Shown here: piece after piece, positions 26,084-34,670 of the stretch
Numbering within the stretch: the first letter of the stretch is position 1
How the letters are laid out: each line of letters begins with the position of its first letter
Origin: Alicyclobacillaceae bacterium I2511
GTDB taxonomy: Bacteria > Bacillota > Bacilli > Alicyclobacillales > Alicyclobacillaceae
DNA length: 64,000 bases
Assembly (NCBI GenBank): GCA_003584005.1
Contig: QXHL01000008.1
Coordinates: 27,285-91,284 of the forward strand
Direction of reading: 5' to 3'
Program-made: the position numbers and the translations under genes
Notes under the pieces: generated by a model
What the model saw: only the letters and a program-made list of their open reading frames with translations
Told to the model about the DNA's origin: nothing
Database searches by the model: none

Positions 26084-26117
26084 CAAAAAAAGCCAGGTCC
26101 ACGTAGGACCTGGCTTT
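26084..26117 (-). terminator. Terminator of the Rpn-type gene
   Basis: A 12-bp perfect stem (AAAGCCAGGTCC) with a 5-base loop; on the minus strand it is followed by seven T. Confidence 0.8.
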
Positions 26118-26132
26118 GTGTTGTCGTAGGAG

Positions 26133-26999
26133 CTATTGTAGTTCCTCTTTGAGTTTCTGGACTTCCTCCAGCGGCAAGTCTGTCGCTTTTGCGACTTGGT
26201 CCGCGGTCATCCCCATCTGCAACAAATTCCTAGCTGTGGTCACGGCCCGGATATGTTCGCCTTCCTGTCGTCCTTCCTGTCGTCCTTCCTGCCGACCTTC
26301 CTGGATACCTTCCTGGATACCTTCCTGTCGTCCTTCTTGACGGCCTTCCTGGTATAATTCCTCTGCAATCTTCGACATTTTTCTCAACTCCCTTCGCAAA
26401 TGGGCTCGTTGCTTGTCATTCAACGAATGGTCTCCAAGCGCTGCAATTGCACTCACAACCAGGTCCTTTTCGGTTTCATTCGGAACTACGGATACCAGTT
26501 CAAGGACTCGATTTAATGTTACAGACATATCCTGTACCCTCATATTCAATGCTAAAGCTAATCGCAATCGGTCTTTCGGTTCCCATTGTCCCATTTTCAG
26601 GTGCTGTGAAACCTCATCTAACGCCCTATCCCCATCCATTTGGGATAAATATATATTTTCCACGTGATACATCGCAGTGCCAATATTCAACTCGCTGGGG
26701 GCATCGTTGACCTTCGCATGATACAAAACTACAGTCCGTATCTGCGTGAAGTGTTGGTGTGCCAAACGGGCATCATATTCCAAAAAGCGGTGCAACGTCG
26801 GTTCTCGTGTGCTTTGAAACTCTAAGTGAAACACGCGCCCATCTTGCATCCGCCACGCTTTATCCATGCGCAGGGTGTTCGCAGGCAACTCGGTTGGCAA
26901 CGGTTCTGCCAACTCCACACCCAAGACTCCTAAAACATCCAAAGCCCCACCGGATAGTGAACGGGTGAGAGCTTTCATCATTGTATCTTGTCCAGCCAT
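26133..26999 (-). CDS. Rpn-family (PD-(D/E)XK) recombination-promoting nuclease
   Basis: A 288-residue protein of the Rpn / 'PD-(D/E)XK nuclease family transposase' type: the N-terminus has an Asp-rich segment, then VFHLEFQSTREPTLHRFLEYDARL (the E-x-Q core of the nuclease) and IRTVVLYH. The C-terminal part carries a run of EGRQ/EGIQ tetrapeptides (about residues 215-246) and ends in DQVAKATDLPLEEVQKLKEE. Rpn proteins are implicated in recombination and phage defence in E. coli. GAGGTG precedes the ATG and a strong terminator follows. Confidence 0.8.
   Translation of the reverse strand: MAGQDTMMKALTRSLSGGALDVLGVLGVELAEPLPTELPANTLRMDKAWRMQDGRVFHLEFQSTREPTLHRFLEYDARLAHQHFTQIRTVVLYHAKVNDAPSELNIGTAMYHVENIYLSQMDGDRALDEVSQHLKMGQWEPKDRLRLALALNMRVQDMSVTLNRVLELVSVVPNETEKDLVVSAIAALGDHSLNDKQRAHLRRELRKMSKIAEELYQEGRQEGRQEGIQEGIQEGRQEGRQEGRQEGEHIRAVTTARNLLQMGMTADQVAKATDLPLEEVQKLKEELQ
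26262..26355. repeat. In-frame 12-bp tandem repeat in the Rpn gene
   Basis: About eight copies of a 12-bp unit (CTTCCTGTCGTC and variants) coding for EGRQ or EGIQ. Such repeats can change copy number by slippage without a frameshift. Confidence 0.85.
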
Positions 27000-27059
27000 G
27001 GGAACACCTCTAATCCCTAGTATAGGGGGATGGACTCGTCTTCACAAGACACCTTGTCT

Positions 27060-27317
27060 TTAGCCTATCAGTTTCAACTGCCCGCTGTCCTCTACCCCGT
27101 ACAACGTCGCCTCTGCCGCGTCTTCATTCGCGTGCTTCGGCACCACCTTGTAGCCCAACTCCTCGGCCAACGCCTTCAGCAGCTCAATTTTGGTGTTCAA
27201 GCGTCGGTTTTTGAACTCACGGACAATGGCCGGGGCCTCCGCTTGTGCGACGGCAAACAACGCACGGTTTAAATCGCTACGTTTGGGCCCCCACATTTGC
27301 TCGGGTTTTGCGAACAC
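27060..27317 (-). CDS. Hypothetical protein, 85 aa, possibly a fragment
   Basis: Not recognised. A soluble, charged protein (IVREFKNRRLNTKIELLKAL, AEELGYKVVPKHANEDAAEA) with GTG start and no clear ribosome binding site. The frame is open a little further upstream (LTWLQ) to a stop, so it may be the end of a larger broken gene. Confidence 0.35.
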   Translation of the reverse strand: MFAKPEQMWGPKRSDLNRALFAVAQAEAPAIVREFKNRRLNTKIELLKALAEELGYKVVPKHANEDAAEATLYGVEDSGQLKLIG

Positions 27318-27404
27318 CTGCAGCCAAGTGAGAAATGCATCGAATCAGTATTTTGCTCTGGAATTAGAAAGACCCAACCTCTCCCGCGAAAGGAGGGAGT
27401 ATTC

Positions 27405-27613
27405 GTGTTTCTGATCAAATGTTGCAATTGCGGGCGCACTGTCGAATGGAAAACAGTAGTCAAGTCGGTCACATGGAGATCGAAGTTCCCGGCAGTGTCG
27501 TCGTCTGCTCCTGCGGTCACGGTATCGCCGAGGACGCGGGTCATGATGCTCTGAGGGAGTTCAACGTGTCAACTGGGTATCGTGACGACGATCCCCTCGA
27601 ACCCCGTGACTGA
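27405..27613 (+). pseudogene. Small zinc-ribbon-type protein with a frameshift
   Basis: AGGAGGGAG precedes a GTG. The first frame gives FLIKCCNCGRTVEWKTVVKS (CxxC), and the next frame EIEVPGSVVVCSCGHGIAED (CxC..H) through DDDPLEPRD. Joined, they would make a ~70-residue zinc ribbon; a one-base change near 27460 separates them. Function unknown. Confidence 0.4.
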
Positions 27614-27654
27614 TTCTCGCAGGAAGAGCGACTACATCCCATCGAACGCAGAAG

Positions 27655-27685
27655 ACAGGCCACATAGAACGGCCTGTATTCTGTT
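27655..27685 (+). terminator. Terminator-like hairpin
   Basis: ACAGGCC and GGCCTGT around a 9-base loop followed by ATTCTGTTTT. Confidence 0.6.
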
Positions 27686-27802
27686 TTATCTACTAACTTC
27701 AACATTGTTTAAAAACACATATAAAGCCGTCAAAATGCCCATTAAACGTCATAAAATTGATACCATATGGAAGGGATAAGAGAACTACAGTGATAGATTT
27801 TC

Positions 27803-28768
27803 TTATTGCATGTACGGCCTCATCGAAATTGCCATTGACAATCCCGTTTGAATTGGGTTCTTCGCATGGCTATAGGTATCAACTTCGTAGACGTGCTGCC
27901 CTTCTTGCCAAGTCACATATTCGCCAGTACTTTGCCCCGTTGGTTCTCCGTTTACATTCTCACCCGGATATGAAGTGACCAAGATCGTGCCTTTGCTGTT
28001 TGGGACAGGCATAAAATAGGTGTGCAGATATGCTGCAACTTCATTTGCTTGATTCGTTGGCACTTGTGTAGTTTGGCTATTTACCACGAGAATCTGCCAT
28101 CGCCCTTCACTCCAACTCAATGATGCTGAAGAGACTTCCATCGCACTGTGCGCAGGAGCTACGAAGGTCACTTCCTTTGCAACGATCCCTGAAGTAAGGT
28201 GGACGGATGATTCAGAGATATGTCCATCTTGCGGTAGGTTTAGGTTTAATCGGACAGCACCATCGGCTGACATCCCCGTATAGGTTGACCCCGAAAATGT
28301 TGCTAAACGATTATGTGGTGACGAATATTGTACGCTGTAATTCAATATTGGGCCTGTAGTCGTATCCCACGTACGGTAGAACAACTGATTCGATCCCGAG
28401 CTTGAAGTCGGCAAAACAGTCGGAGACTCTGGGCTGTTTAATACTTTCGAAGGAAAATGCTTCATCGCCATATTGATGACATTCGGGAACTGAGATGCAG
28501 GAAAATTTGACTGACTGGCTGATGTTGCCGTGTTAACCGAAGAGTTCTCTGTACTTGCGGTATTCTGCGATGTGGCTGTCACGGTGGTTGGAGTATTGTT
28601 CGTGCTGTTTGAAATCACTGAATTTGTAACATTGGTCGCCACACGATTTGATGAGGGCGTCGTTCCGCCGACTGGCTGCCGACTGCCTTGAGTCGCACAA
28701 CCAGCTACCCCAACCGTTGTAAGTACAAGAACAGTAAGACCAATTCCAAGACGTTTATATGAAACCAT
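27803..28768 (-). CDS. Lipoprotein with long Ser/Thr/Asn linker
   Basis: A 321-residue lipoprotein (lipobox VAGC, Cys about residue 23), about 80 residues of low-complexity Asn/Thr/Ser, then a globular C-terminal domain (NVINMAMKHFPSK to AISMRPYMQ). Not assigned to a family. I chose the ATG at 28768, with GAGGTG at good spacing, over a GTG that overlaps the binding site. The region around its start recurs at 38235-38310. Confidence 0.65.
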   Translation of the reverse strand: MVSYKRLGIGLTVLVLTTVGVAGCATQGSRQPVGGTTPSSNRVATNVTNSVISNSTNNTPTTVTATSQNTASTENSSVNTATSASQSNFPASQFPNVINMAMKHFPSKVLNSPESPTVLPTSSSGSNQLFYRTWDTTTGPILNYSVQYSSPHNRLATFSGSTYTGMSADGAVRLNLNLPQDGHISESSVHLTSGIVAKEVTFVAPAHSAMEVSSASLSWSEGRWQILVVNSQTTQVPTNQANEVAAYLHTYFMPVPNSKGTILVTSYPGENVNGEPTGQSTGEYVTWQEGQHVYEVDTYSHAKNPIQTGLSMAISMRPYMQ

Positions 28769-28771
28769 TGA

Positions 28772-28842
28772 ATTCACCTCGTAGAACGGATTTGAGTGCG
28801 TCTTCTCCTTTGACGAGGCTCGGAGAGGTTAGGTTACAAAAA
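28772..28842. repeat. Upstream region of the lipoprotein gene, repeated at 38.2 kb
   Basis: GAATTCACCTCGT and GACGAG-CGGAGAGGTTAGGTT are shared, in the same orientation and spacing, with 38235-38310, where no lipoprotein gene remains. Confidence 0.6.
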
Positions 28843-28907
28843 TCGACACAACCAGTCTGACGTAACCTTTCTAGCCATGGAGAAAGACAACAATAATGCA
28901 TAGTACG

Positions 28908-28992
28908 ATGAAAGTTGGCTCTCCCGCAAATTAGTTGATGATAAACCCCTCACTACAAAATAAAACCATTAAATAGGTCAAATACTCTTTTA
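28908..28992. repeat. IS-end-like repeat, copy B (inverted)
   Basis: Reverse complement matches 13508-13590 almost base for base (GGGTTTATCATCAACTAATT, GCGGGAGAGCC). Between here and 29219 I see no gene. Confidence 0.65.
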
Positions 28993-29218
28993 CATAATCT
29001 TAAAATACCTTTTAATTATAATAATTTACTTATTGTTTTCATTTGGGTCTGTACAGGCCAAAAATAGCGAACACGATTCTAGTCGACGGACAAGGCCTTC
29101 TGCTGGCTAATTCGTCACGGGACCTCGCTTAAAACCTGCACGAGCTCTTGGAAATGGAAAATTTCGTGAATCAACATGTGCTGTTGAAGTGTTCCAGGGT
29201 AAACTGCCACCCGATGAG

Positions 29219-29690
29219 GGATCAACTAATTTGCGGGAGAGCCCGAAAGTTGCCACCAAATCCGAAGCAAAGTTGCCACTACATTTGAATTAAATCCGGC
29301 TCCGATTCCGGTTCAAAGTTGCCACTTCTTTTTCCCTCTTATGAACTCACCAGAGTGTGTAGGGCGAACTGGAAATTCACTCGGGCTCTACGTTGGATTT
29401 TTCCGGGGAAAGTCCCTGGATTTTTCGCATCGATTCTCCCGTTAACTTGATTTTATACGCGTTGTGGACCAGCCTGTCCAGTATGGCGTCCGCAATCGTT
29501 GGATCGGTCATTACCAAGTGCCTTCTCGCAATCTCCCTTTGAGACAACCCCTCGTGCAGATACGCGAGCAGAATCTCCTGCTTCTGAATCAACCGAACCA
29601 TCTCCTCAACCTCCTCACCGTAGTGAGGGTACCATAGATGGGGTACTTTTAGCTTATCAAACACACATGGGCGGTTCTGTGAGATTCAAG
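29219..29690 (-). mobile_element. Internally deleted IS21-family element
   Basis: One end carries several GTTGCCAC motifs (29252, 29274, 29325) of the type IS21 uses as multiple terminal sites. The single frame (29377-29664, minus) joins an IstA-like start (MVRLIQKQEILLAYLHEGLS, REIARRH helix-turn-helix) to an IstB-like end (DPTIADAILDRLVHNAYKIK, LTGESMRK). About 2 kb between the two genes is missing. It could be mobilised only by helper proteins. Confidence 0.75.
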
Positions 29691-29969
29691 TGAAATCGCT
29701 CCGAGGAAAGGGATACGTATTTACTCAGAAGAGCAAGTTTGACATAAACAACAAGAACTTATATCTTACGTTGCTGATATTTGAGCCTGGCAAACTACCA
29801 GACATTTTCCTGATTCCTTCTGAGGCATAGAGAGTTCCAAACGAGGTGTTTGTGGACAGGAACTATGACAAACCTGGGCAAAAGAGCAAACCTGAGTATG
29901 GAATCAACGTATCCCAACGAAACCATGAGATTCTGGATATATTCAGGTTCGAAAAGGCAATTAAAGATT
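29690..29969 (+). pseudogene. Conserved hypothetical gene, 3' part with an in-frame TAG
   Basis: A frame of about 93 codons reads RGKGYVFTQKSKFDINNKNL, LTLLIFEPGKLPDIFLIPS, then TAG at 29827-29829, then PNEVFVDRNYDKPGQKSKPE and LDIFRFEKAI. The parts are in one frame and codon-like; a Trp codon (TGG) at the TAG position is my guess from family-like phrasing. The 5' end is cut by the IS21 remnant. Possibly a restriction-associated or DUF-type protein; unassigned. Confidence 0.5.
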
Positions 29970-30045
29970 TCGTGTGAAGAGTGACCGACGATGATCCAGA
30001 TACGCAATTTGAAGGCACAGTGCATTATTCGACTTTTGACGATTC

Positions 30046-30756
30046 CTAATCTTGTGGCACGTCTTCATTTGTAGCGGCTACGTCTTCAACTTGGTAGGCA
30101 TCCAGTTCAACACCTGCAGACATGGCTCGGTACATCACGCTTGCTCCGATGATAAGGCATACTCGAAACGTCAACATAACCGACCAAGCCAGACAAACCG
30201 TCGCAAAAGAATAATGCCATATAGCCCAACCCGAAGGTAAGTTGTTTGTAATGACTCCAAGGATAGAAAGACTGAAACATCCCAGGGAATCCCAATAGCT
30301 GAGTGGTAACAGAAGGTCTAAGAAGTGGCGCAGGGCTTCGTGAGTAAATCCCTCTACTGAGGGTCTTAATGACTCAAGGTCAACGTCGTCACTCTCACGA
30401 AATTGGTCGGGAAACTTGAGTTGGATGCGCTCGATAACTCGATATAGCGCATTTGTTACTTTATGAGTAAATTGTTGCGACACGATGACTTCCTGTTTAG
30501 CAACCAGCACAAGCATCCAGGCAAATGAAAATGAAGCCAGAGTAATGCACAACGCTGAGAGATCGGATGTATGGTAAAGGGGCTTCATGATCAATAACGT
30601 GAAGACGAATACAGCCCATGAAGCCCACTTTACCAGCTTAGGCATCGACGTGTGTGACTGCTTGAACGTAGACCCAAACTCCTCTACAAACGCACTAATG
30701 ATGATCTTGTTTGCTTCAATCATGGTCGATGTTTGCTTTGCGAATTTCCGCTTCAT
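30046..30756 (-). CDS. Membrane protein, unknown
   Basis: A 236-residue protein with two pairs of hydrophobic segments (about residues 48-64 and 68-85; 158-172 and 182-206) separated by a charged cytoplasmic or external loop (RVIERIQLKFPDQF to RPSVEGFTHEALRH). No family recognised. The binding site (AAGGAGAC) and ATG are good. Confidence 0.55.
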   Translation of the reverse strand: MKRKFAKQTSTMIEANKIIISAFVEEFGSTFKQSHTSMPKLVKWASWAVFVFTLLIMKPLYHTSDLSALCITLASFSFAWMLVLVAKQEVIVSQQFTHKVTNALYRVIERIQLKFPDQFRESDDVDLESLRPSVEGFTHEALRHFLDLLLPLSYWDSLGCFSLSILGVITNNLPSGWAIWHYSFATVCLAWSVMLTFRVCLIIGASVMYRAMSAGVELDAYQVEDVAATNEDVPQD

Positions 30757-30899
30757 GTGACTTGTCTCCTTTATGTCTTGGGCACGAGTGGTGAGCCTTT
30801 TCTTACATCTGTAACGTGAGCGTCAAACAGAACCCACATAACAATCACATTTGATTCGTGAGAAGATACTCCCCGGATGATTCCGGGAGGCGAATTTTC

Positions 30900-31045
30900 G
30901 CGAAGAAAGCGGAGTTGGAGAAACATAGAGAGTCTTGGCGCATGCGAGTCGCAGACTTTCGGGCCAGCGGACTCAGCGGAGCGGCCTGGTGTGCTGCGAA
31001 TCAGGTCAAAGATCATCAGCTTTGGTTGTGGTTAGATAATCGCCG
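30900..31045 (+). pseudogene. IS66-type TnpA fragment
   Basis: ELEKHRESWRMRVADFRASG and AAWCAANQVKDHQLWLWL match the start of the small IS66-associated DNA-binding protein ('...VAAFRASG.S..AWCA.H.L..HQL..WL'). Nothing else of IS66 remains. Confidence 0.65.
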
Positions 31046-31129
31046 TTCGGTAACAGTTTACGGTAGAAGTCGTGGTCAGTGCTCTTGTACAACTCCCATC
31101 CGTCGTTCTGGCAAAAACGTCTGTGTTCC

Positions 31130-31558
31130 TTAGTCCCCGGCATTGAGCAACCCTACAATATCATCGAGACTAGTTTGCAATGCGATTTTAAGAACATATG
31201 GGAAGTGACAGCGCCTGTTCGGTGCATTGAAAAACAGCTTAAAGCTGGTCGTAAGGTATTCTTCGGCGTATTCTCGCATGAGTTGTGCCATGTTCAACAG
31301 AGCTACTTCGCGGGTTTCTCCGCTTACCACGATGTCCTCAATTTCTGTGATAGTAGCAATGCATTCCTTGTTTTCATTTACTTCCAGTTCAGTATGAAAC
31401 GTCACTCCATCCAAAAGCGCTGCAAGTTGCTCTGGGTTGAGCCATACGAATAAGTGGCGATTCCGGATCACGAATACAGGATGATCGTGTACAACGGTAT
31501 CCACGTATTCTGAAAAGTTCTGCCGAACGTCTGATGCTTTAGCCGTTAAGTCTAACAT
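31130..31558 (-). CDS. Phd/HicB-like antitoxin-type protein
   Basis: A 142-residue protein. Residues 1-45 resemble Phd/YefM antitoxins (LTAKASDVRQNFSEYVDTVV, VIRNRHLFVWL); residues 48-95 resemble HicB (ELEVNENKECIATITEIEDI, VSGETREVALLNMAQLM); a third segment (RCHFPYVLKIALQTS) follows. No toxin gene is adjacent; the RelE/Phd pair lies 0.5 kb away. GGAGGGG precedes two in-frame ATGs; I take the second (31558) for spacing. Confidence 0.55.
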   Translation of the reverse strand: MLDLTAKASDVRQNFSEYVDTVVHDHPVFVIRNRHLFVWLNPEQLAALLDGVTFHTELEVNENKECIATITEIEDIVVSGETREVALLNMAQLMREYAEEYLTTSFKLFFNAPNRRCHFPYVLKIALQTSLDDIVGLLNAGD

Positions 31559-31695
31559 CAGCATCCCCTCCACACCTCCATTGTATCGCACTTGTACAAT
31601 TTGTACGATTGTTAAGAAATATGAAGGGAGTCAATTTAGGGCTACCAGTAGCACGAACAAGCACCCATCTGTTCCGTAGCCAGTACCCCTCTAAA

Positions 31696-31985
31696 TCACT
31701 CCAACTGGGCATCGCCATGCAACATGGATGCAACCGATTCTGCATCATCTTCGAATAATATACGGAGTACATAAGGGGCATGTTTCTTCGTGTTTGATGC
31801 ATTAAAATAACGCTGATACTCATTCATGTAGTCGTTTACGTAGTCCATCAAGTGATGGGTCAAGTTCGCACGAAGTTCCTCCAAATTAGCACCATCTGCA
31901 ACAATATACTCGATCTCTTCGATAGATCCCGCATACCTGCCATCTTCATCCGCCTCATACTCGTAGTTCAGTTCGTAGGCGGACT
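31696..31985 (-). pseudogene. Second HicB-like antitoxin-type gene, 5' end missing
   Basis: The frame reads YELNYEYEADEDGRYAGSIE then IVADGANLEELRANLTHHLM and KKHAPYVLRILFEDD, collinear with residues 48 to the end of the product of 31130-31558. The Phd-like first part is absent; the frame enters from unrelated sequence at about 31985. A tandem duplicate that lost its start. Confidence 0.55.
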
Positions 31986-32045
31986 ATGGTGGACCCCTAC
32001 ATAGCCGCCACGCTGAAAATCCGTTTGGTATCCCCTCCCAAGGGC

Positions 32046-32315
32046 TTAACCCTTTATCCGCTTGAGTATTCGATAACCCTCACCGTCATTTCGCTTGCCA
32101 ATCAGCACAACCCGAAGGTCGTCCCCCTCCACCTCATAGACAACCCTATACTCTCCGATGTCTACACGATGGTAGGGATATCCCCTCAACTGTTTTGAGT
32201 CATGTGGATAAGGCTCAGACAAGAGCCGAAAAACAGTAGTGACAACCTGGCGAAATTGTTTTGGCGGCAATGTATCCAGGAAGTCACGCGCTACCTTACT
32301 CAGTAGGAGCTTCAT
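32046..32315 (-). CDS. RelE/ParE-type toxin
   Basis: An 89-residue toxin of the RelE superfamily: ARDFLDTLPPKQFRQVVTTV, the DSKQLRGYPYHRVDIGEYRV strand block with its basic residues, and VLIGKRNDGEGYR. RelE toxins cleave ribosome-bound mRNA. Its start overlaps the end of the antitoxin gene by 20 bp, the usual order (antitoxin first) of a type II pair. Confidence 0.85.
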   Translation of the reverse strand: MKLLLSKVARDFLDTLPPKQFRQVVTTVFRLLSEPYPHDSKQLRGYPYHRVDIGEYRVVYEVEGDDLRVVLIGKRNDGEGYRILKRIKG

Positions 32316-32556
32316 TCAGTCGCTCCGCAATCCAAGATGTCGTTTCATCGGCACTCATAAACCCTTCAGTCGCCGCTTTGCGTGCCTGTTCACCCCACCA
32401 GGCATCCTCTAGCTCCTGGAACCGTTCATAAGCCTCATACGACAAGATAACGGCCACAGGCCGCCCACTTTTCTCCACCAATACCGGTTCTGTTTTAAGC
32501 CCCTCAACCACTTCGCCAAACTTGTGCCGCAATTCTGTTGCCGTCAATGTCTTCAT
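32296..32556 (-). CDS. Phd/YefM-type antitoxin
   Basis: 86 residues: KTLTATELRHKFGEVVEGLK, LVEKSGRPVAVILSYEAYER, typical of Phd/YefM N-terminal DNA-binding domains, and a C-terminal toxin-binding tail. ATG 32556 chosen because AAGGTGG precedes it; a longer frame to 32604 has no binding site. It would neutralise the downstream RelE-type toxin and repress the pair. Confidence 0.85.
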   Translation of the reverse strand: MKTLTATELRHKFGEVVEGLKTEPVLVEKSGRPVAVILSYEAYERFQELEDAWWGEQARKAATEGFMSADETTSWIAERLNEAPTE

Positions 32557-32775
32557 GAGAAACCACCTTCTTTGTATATTGTTCATTTTACTCGTTTTGT
32601 TCAAAATGAATACAGGGAAATGTCTACTGCGAGAAAAAAGAGGGAGTGGCCACTTTACCGAATGCGTCGTAAAAAAAGAGTCGCTGCTGTCGACCTAAAT
32701 CGGCCTTCACTCTGGCAGTCATTCCCTTGCCGTTTGAGTCCTGCATGGGTAGATAGCATCGATGCATTTCAAAAG

Positions 32776-32855
32776 GTACAAATTTAGGGACATCATACGC
32801 GTCAGAAGTGGGTCAGGCAACTCCGTCAGCTTCCGGGCATTCTGCCTTAGTGGAA
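32776..32855. repeat. Long inverted repeat, left arm
   Basis: Contains AATTTAGGGACATCATACGC and GTCAGAAGTGGGTCA; the reverse complement recurs at 35775-35845 with a few differences. A 16-bp part (GGCAACTCCGTCAGCT) also occurs at 53663. Nothing else is recognised between 32557 and 33000. Confidence 0.6.
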
Positions 32856-33000
32856 ACACCCATGGTAAGCTCGCGCTCGCAATCCAGAGCGGGTGGGTTT
32901 TCATCACATGGACCCTAAAACCATCAAGTCACACTCGCATACCCATAGTGTAGCTTACGCGAACCCCTTTCTGCTGTCCGAATCCCTGGGTCCACTATAG

Positions 33001-33072
33001 TCCAATGACTGGGGCAACGTTTGGGTGTCGGTCAATTTGTGAGAGGTGCAGGACATGAAAAAATTTGTTTAA
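33001..33072 (+). pseudogene. Remnant of a BNR lipoprotein gene start
   Basis: About 65 bp resemble the leader of the gene at 18344 (CAATGACTGG, CGTTTGGGTG, TTGTGAGAGGTGCAGGACAT) including binding site and ATG, but the frame stops after five codons. Confidence 0.5.
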
Positions 33073-33159
33073 TACATCTTCTTCATCTTCAACGATTCCA
33101 AGGAATCGCCGTGACCTACAAATGGAGGAGTGCCATAGGATAATGGAACACGACCCGGA

Positions 33160-33606
33160 GTGATGCCTGTGGCCAGGAATAATAGGCAGTCGAATGTACC
33201 TAATGGAATGGAAGCTCTGCAGTACTCTATAGATTTCGTGACCGCTATTTTGTTGTTAACGGGTCACATCACAACGTCAGGCATCTTTGTAGTACCAGAA
33301 GGCTTCTTCCTGAGTGCCACGGGTCCTATCCTAGGTGGTGACAATTTTGAGGGTAAAACAACTCAAACTTCGATAGGACTGAGAACAATCAACTTGGTCT
33401 CAGCTATCTTATTAATTCTCAATGTGATCCGTGTGACTGGACCTTACATTACAAGTAGACGCGCTTTCGTTGTGTTCAGCGGTGAGATCTTTGGCATCAA
33501 GGAGATTGCTGGCGCTGTGCGAATGGAGGATATGAATCGAAGGGCGGCTTCTCAGCTGAGACAATATGTTCGCTCGGAACTGCTATCAGTGCACAAGAAT
33601 GTCTGA
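33160..33606 (+). CDS. Small membrane protein, unknown
   Basis: 148 residues with two hydrophobic segments (about 28-50 and 75-92) and a soluble C-terminal tail rich in Arg. Starts with GTG/ATG at 33160 or 33163; the binding site is weak, and internal ATG 33211 is possible. Overlaps or nearly touches the next small gene. No family recognised. Confidence 0.4.
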   Translation: MMPVARNNRQSNVPNGMEALQYSIDFVTAILLLTGHITTSGIFVVPEGFFLSATGPILGGDNFEGKTTQTSIGLRTINLVSAILLILNVIRVTGPYITSRRAFVVFSGEIFGIKEIAGAVRMEDMNRRAASQLRQYVRSELLSVHKNV

Positions 33607-33625
33607 TAAGAAGAGGAGAGAGCAC

Positions 33626-33748
33626 ATGGAAAAACCAGTTGACTCGTTCAGGCTGGGAAGTCGATTTTACGTGATTGCGTTTCTGGTCGTTTTCTACTAT
33701 TTCTTTACGAAACCAGTCAATCGAGCAAAAGCACTTGAAATAAAATAG
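33626..33748 (+). CDS. 40-aa single-span membrane peptide
   Basis: MEKPVDSFRLGSRFYVIAFL followed by a hydrophobic stretch (VVFYYFF) and a short basic tail. AAGAGGAGA precedes the ATG at good spacing; an in-frame ATG at 33599 lacks one. Downstream of, and probably co-transcribed with, 33160-33606. Confidence 0.4.
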   Translation: MEKPVDSFRLGSRFYVIAFLVVFYYFFTKPVNRAKALEIK

Positions 33749-34059
33749 ACTCCCATGCCACTTGGGCGGCACCACCAGGAGGAGGCAAATAGTCTTGTAC
33801 TGATTGTTTTTTGTGGCTGATGAAGGCAGGTCGTCAATTCTTGCTAATTAGAGCCCTTGGAATAGACTGAGCACAGCGACCCTATGTACCACAGAATATC
33901 GCACTCCCGACTTGGCAAGTACGCAGGATGGGGTAAAAACAGCCTTTAAATGATTTACTGGTTTTTCTTGAACACCGCCCACATCAGTGGGACTTCCATC
34001 CGTTTCCCAGATGGAGGCTCGACTGATTTTCTGTTCCAGAATCGGTTCGATGCTACTTT

Positions 34060-34310
34060 TGCTCAGGTTCTACACACACGCAAAAAATGCGCTCCCGGGC
34101 TTTCTTATTTTAATTTTTACAGTCATCACCACAGGATCCTAGACCGTACCTCGGCACTATTTTCCCTCTCCACGGCTTTTCCCTCCAAAGAAGGCATCGT
34201 CAATTTGCACCAATCCTGCTAATCGATATTTTGCATTGCATTCGGCCATCGCAAAACAGATCGTTCTCAGAATGCTCCAAACCGCCGGAACAATATTGAT
34301 CAAATAGGTA
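34060..34310 (-). pseudogene. IS1595 (ISXO2-like) transposase remnant
   Basis: Minus-strand reading FAMAECNAKYRLAGLVQIDD followed by AFFGGKS matches the catalytic start of ISXO2-like transposases ('..L.G.VE.DE.Y.GG'); stops interrupt it soon after. The rest of the 0.9-kb stretch from 33750 to 34640 shows no gene. Confidence 0.55.
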
Positions 34311-34670
34311 TTGCTCACAGGCTTTTTCGGTTCCAAAGTGCTCTATAAATCCTCCAAAATCATCTAGACTATCACTGAAAATTCAATTTATTAAGATAAT
34401 TATACTCCTATCCCTCTGCTTTTGTGTTCATTTGATGGTAAATATGTAAGCTAACCTCAATCAATACCATTTCACTCTTACGATTCATCTTCTGCCACGT
34501 TTCTTGCAGATACTCCGGTGTGATGATATGCACCAGAGAGCTAAATCGCGTTTTCTTATCTGGATTTCCTTAACCAAATCACGAATAAAATCATTGGATT
34601 AAAGAAACACTTTTTATGGTACCCATAAACGTATTGTCGAATGGATGAATTTTATATTTTGGAGATTAAC

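Noticed and set aside
26262..26355. Short regular repeat that could suggest a CRISPR-like array
   Set aside because: The units are 12 bp without spacers and lie in frame inside a nuclease gene.
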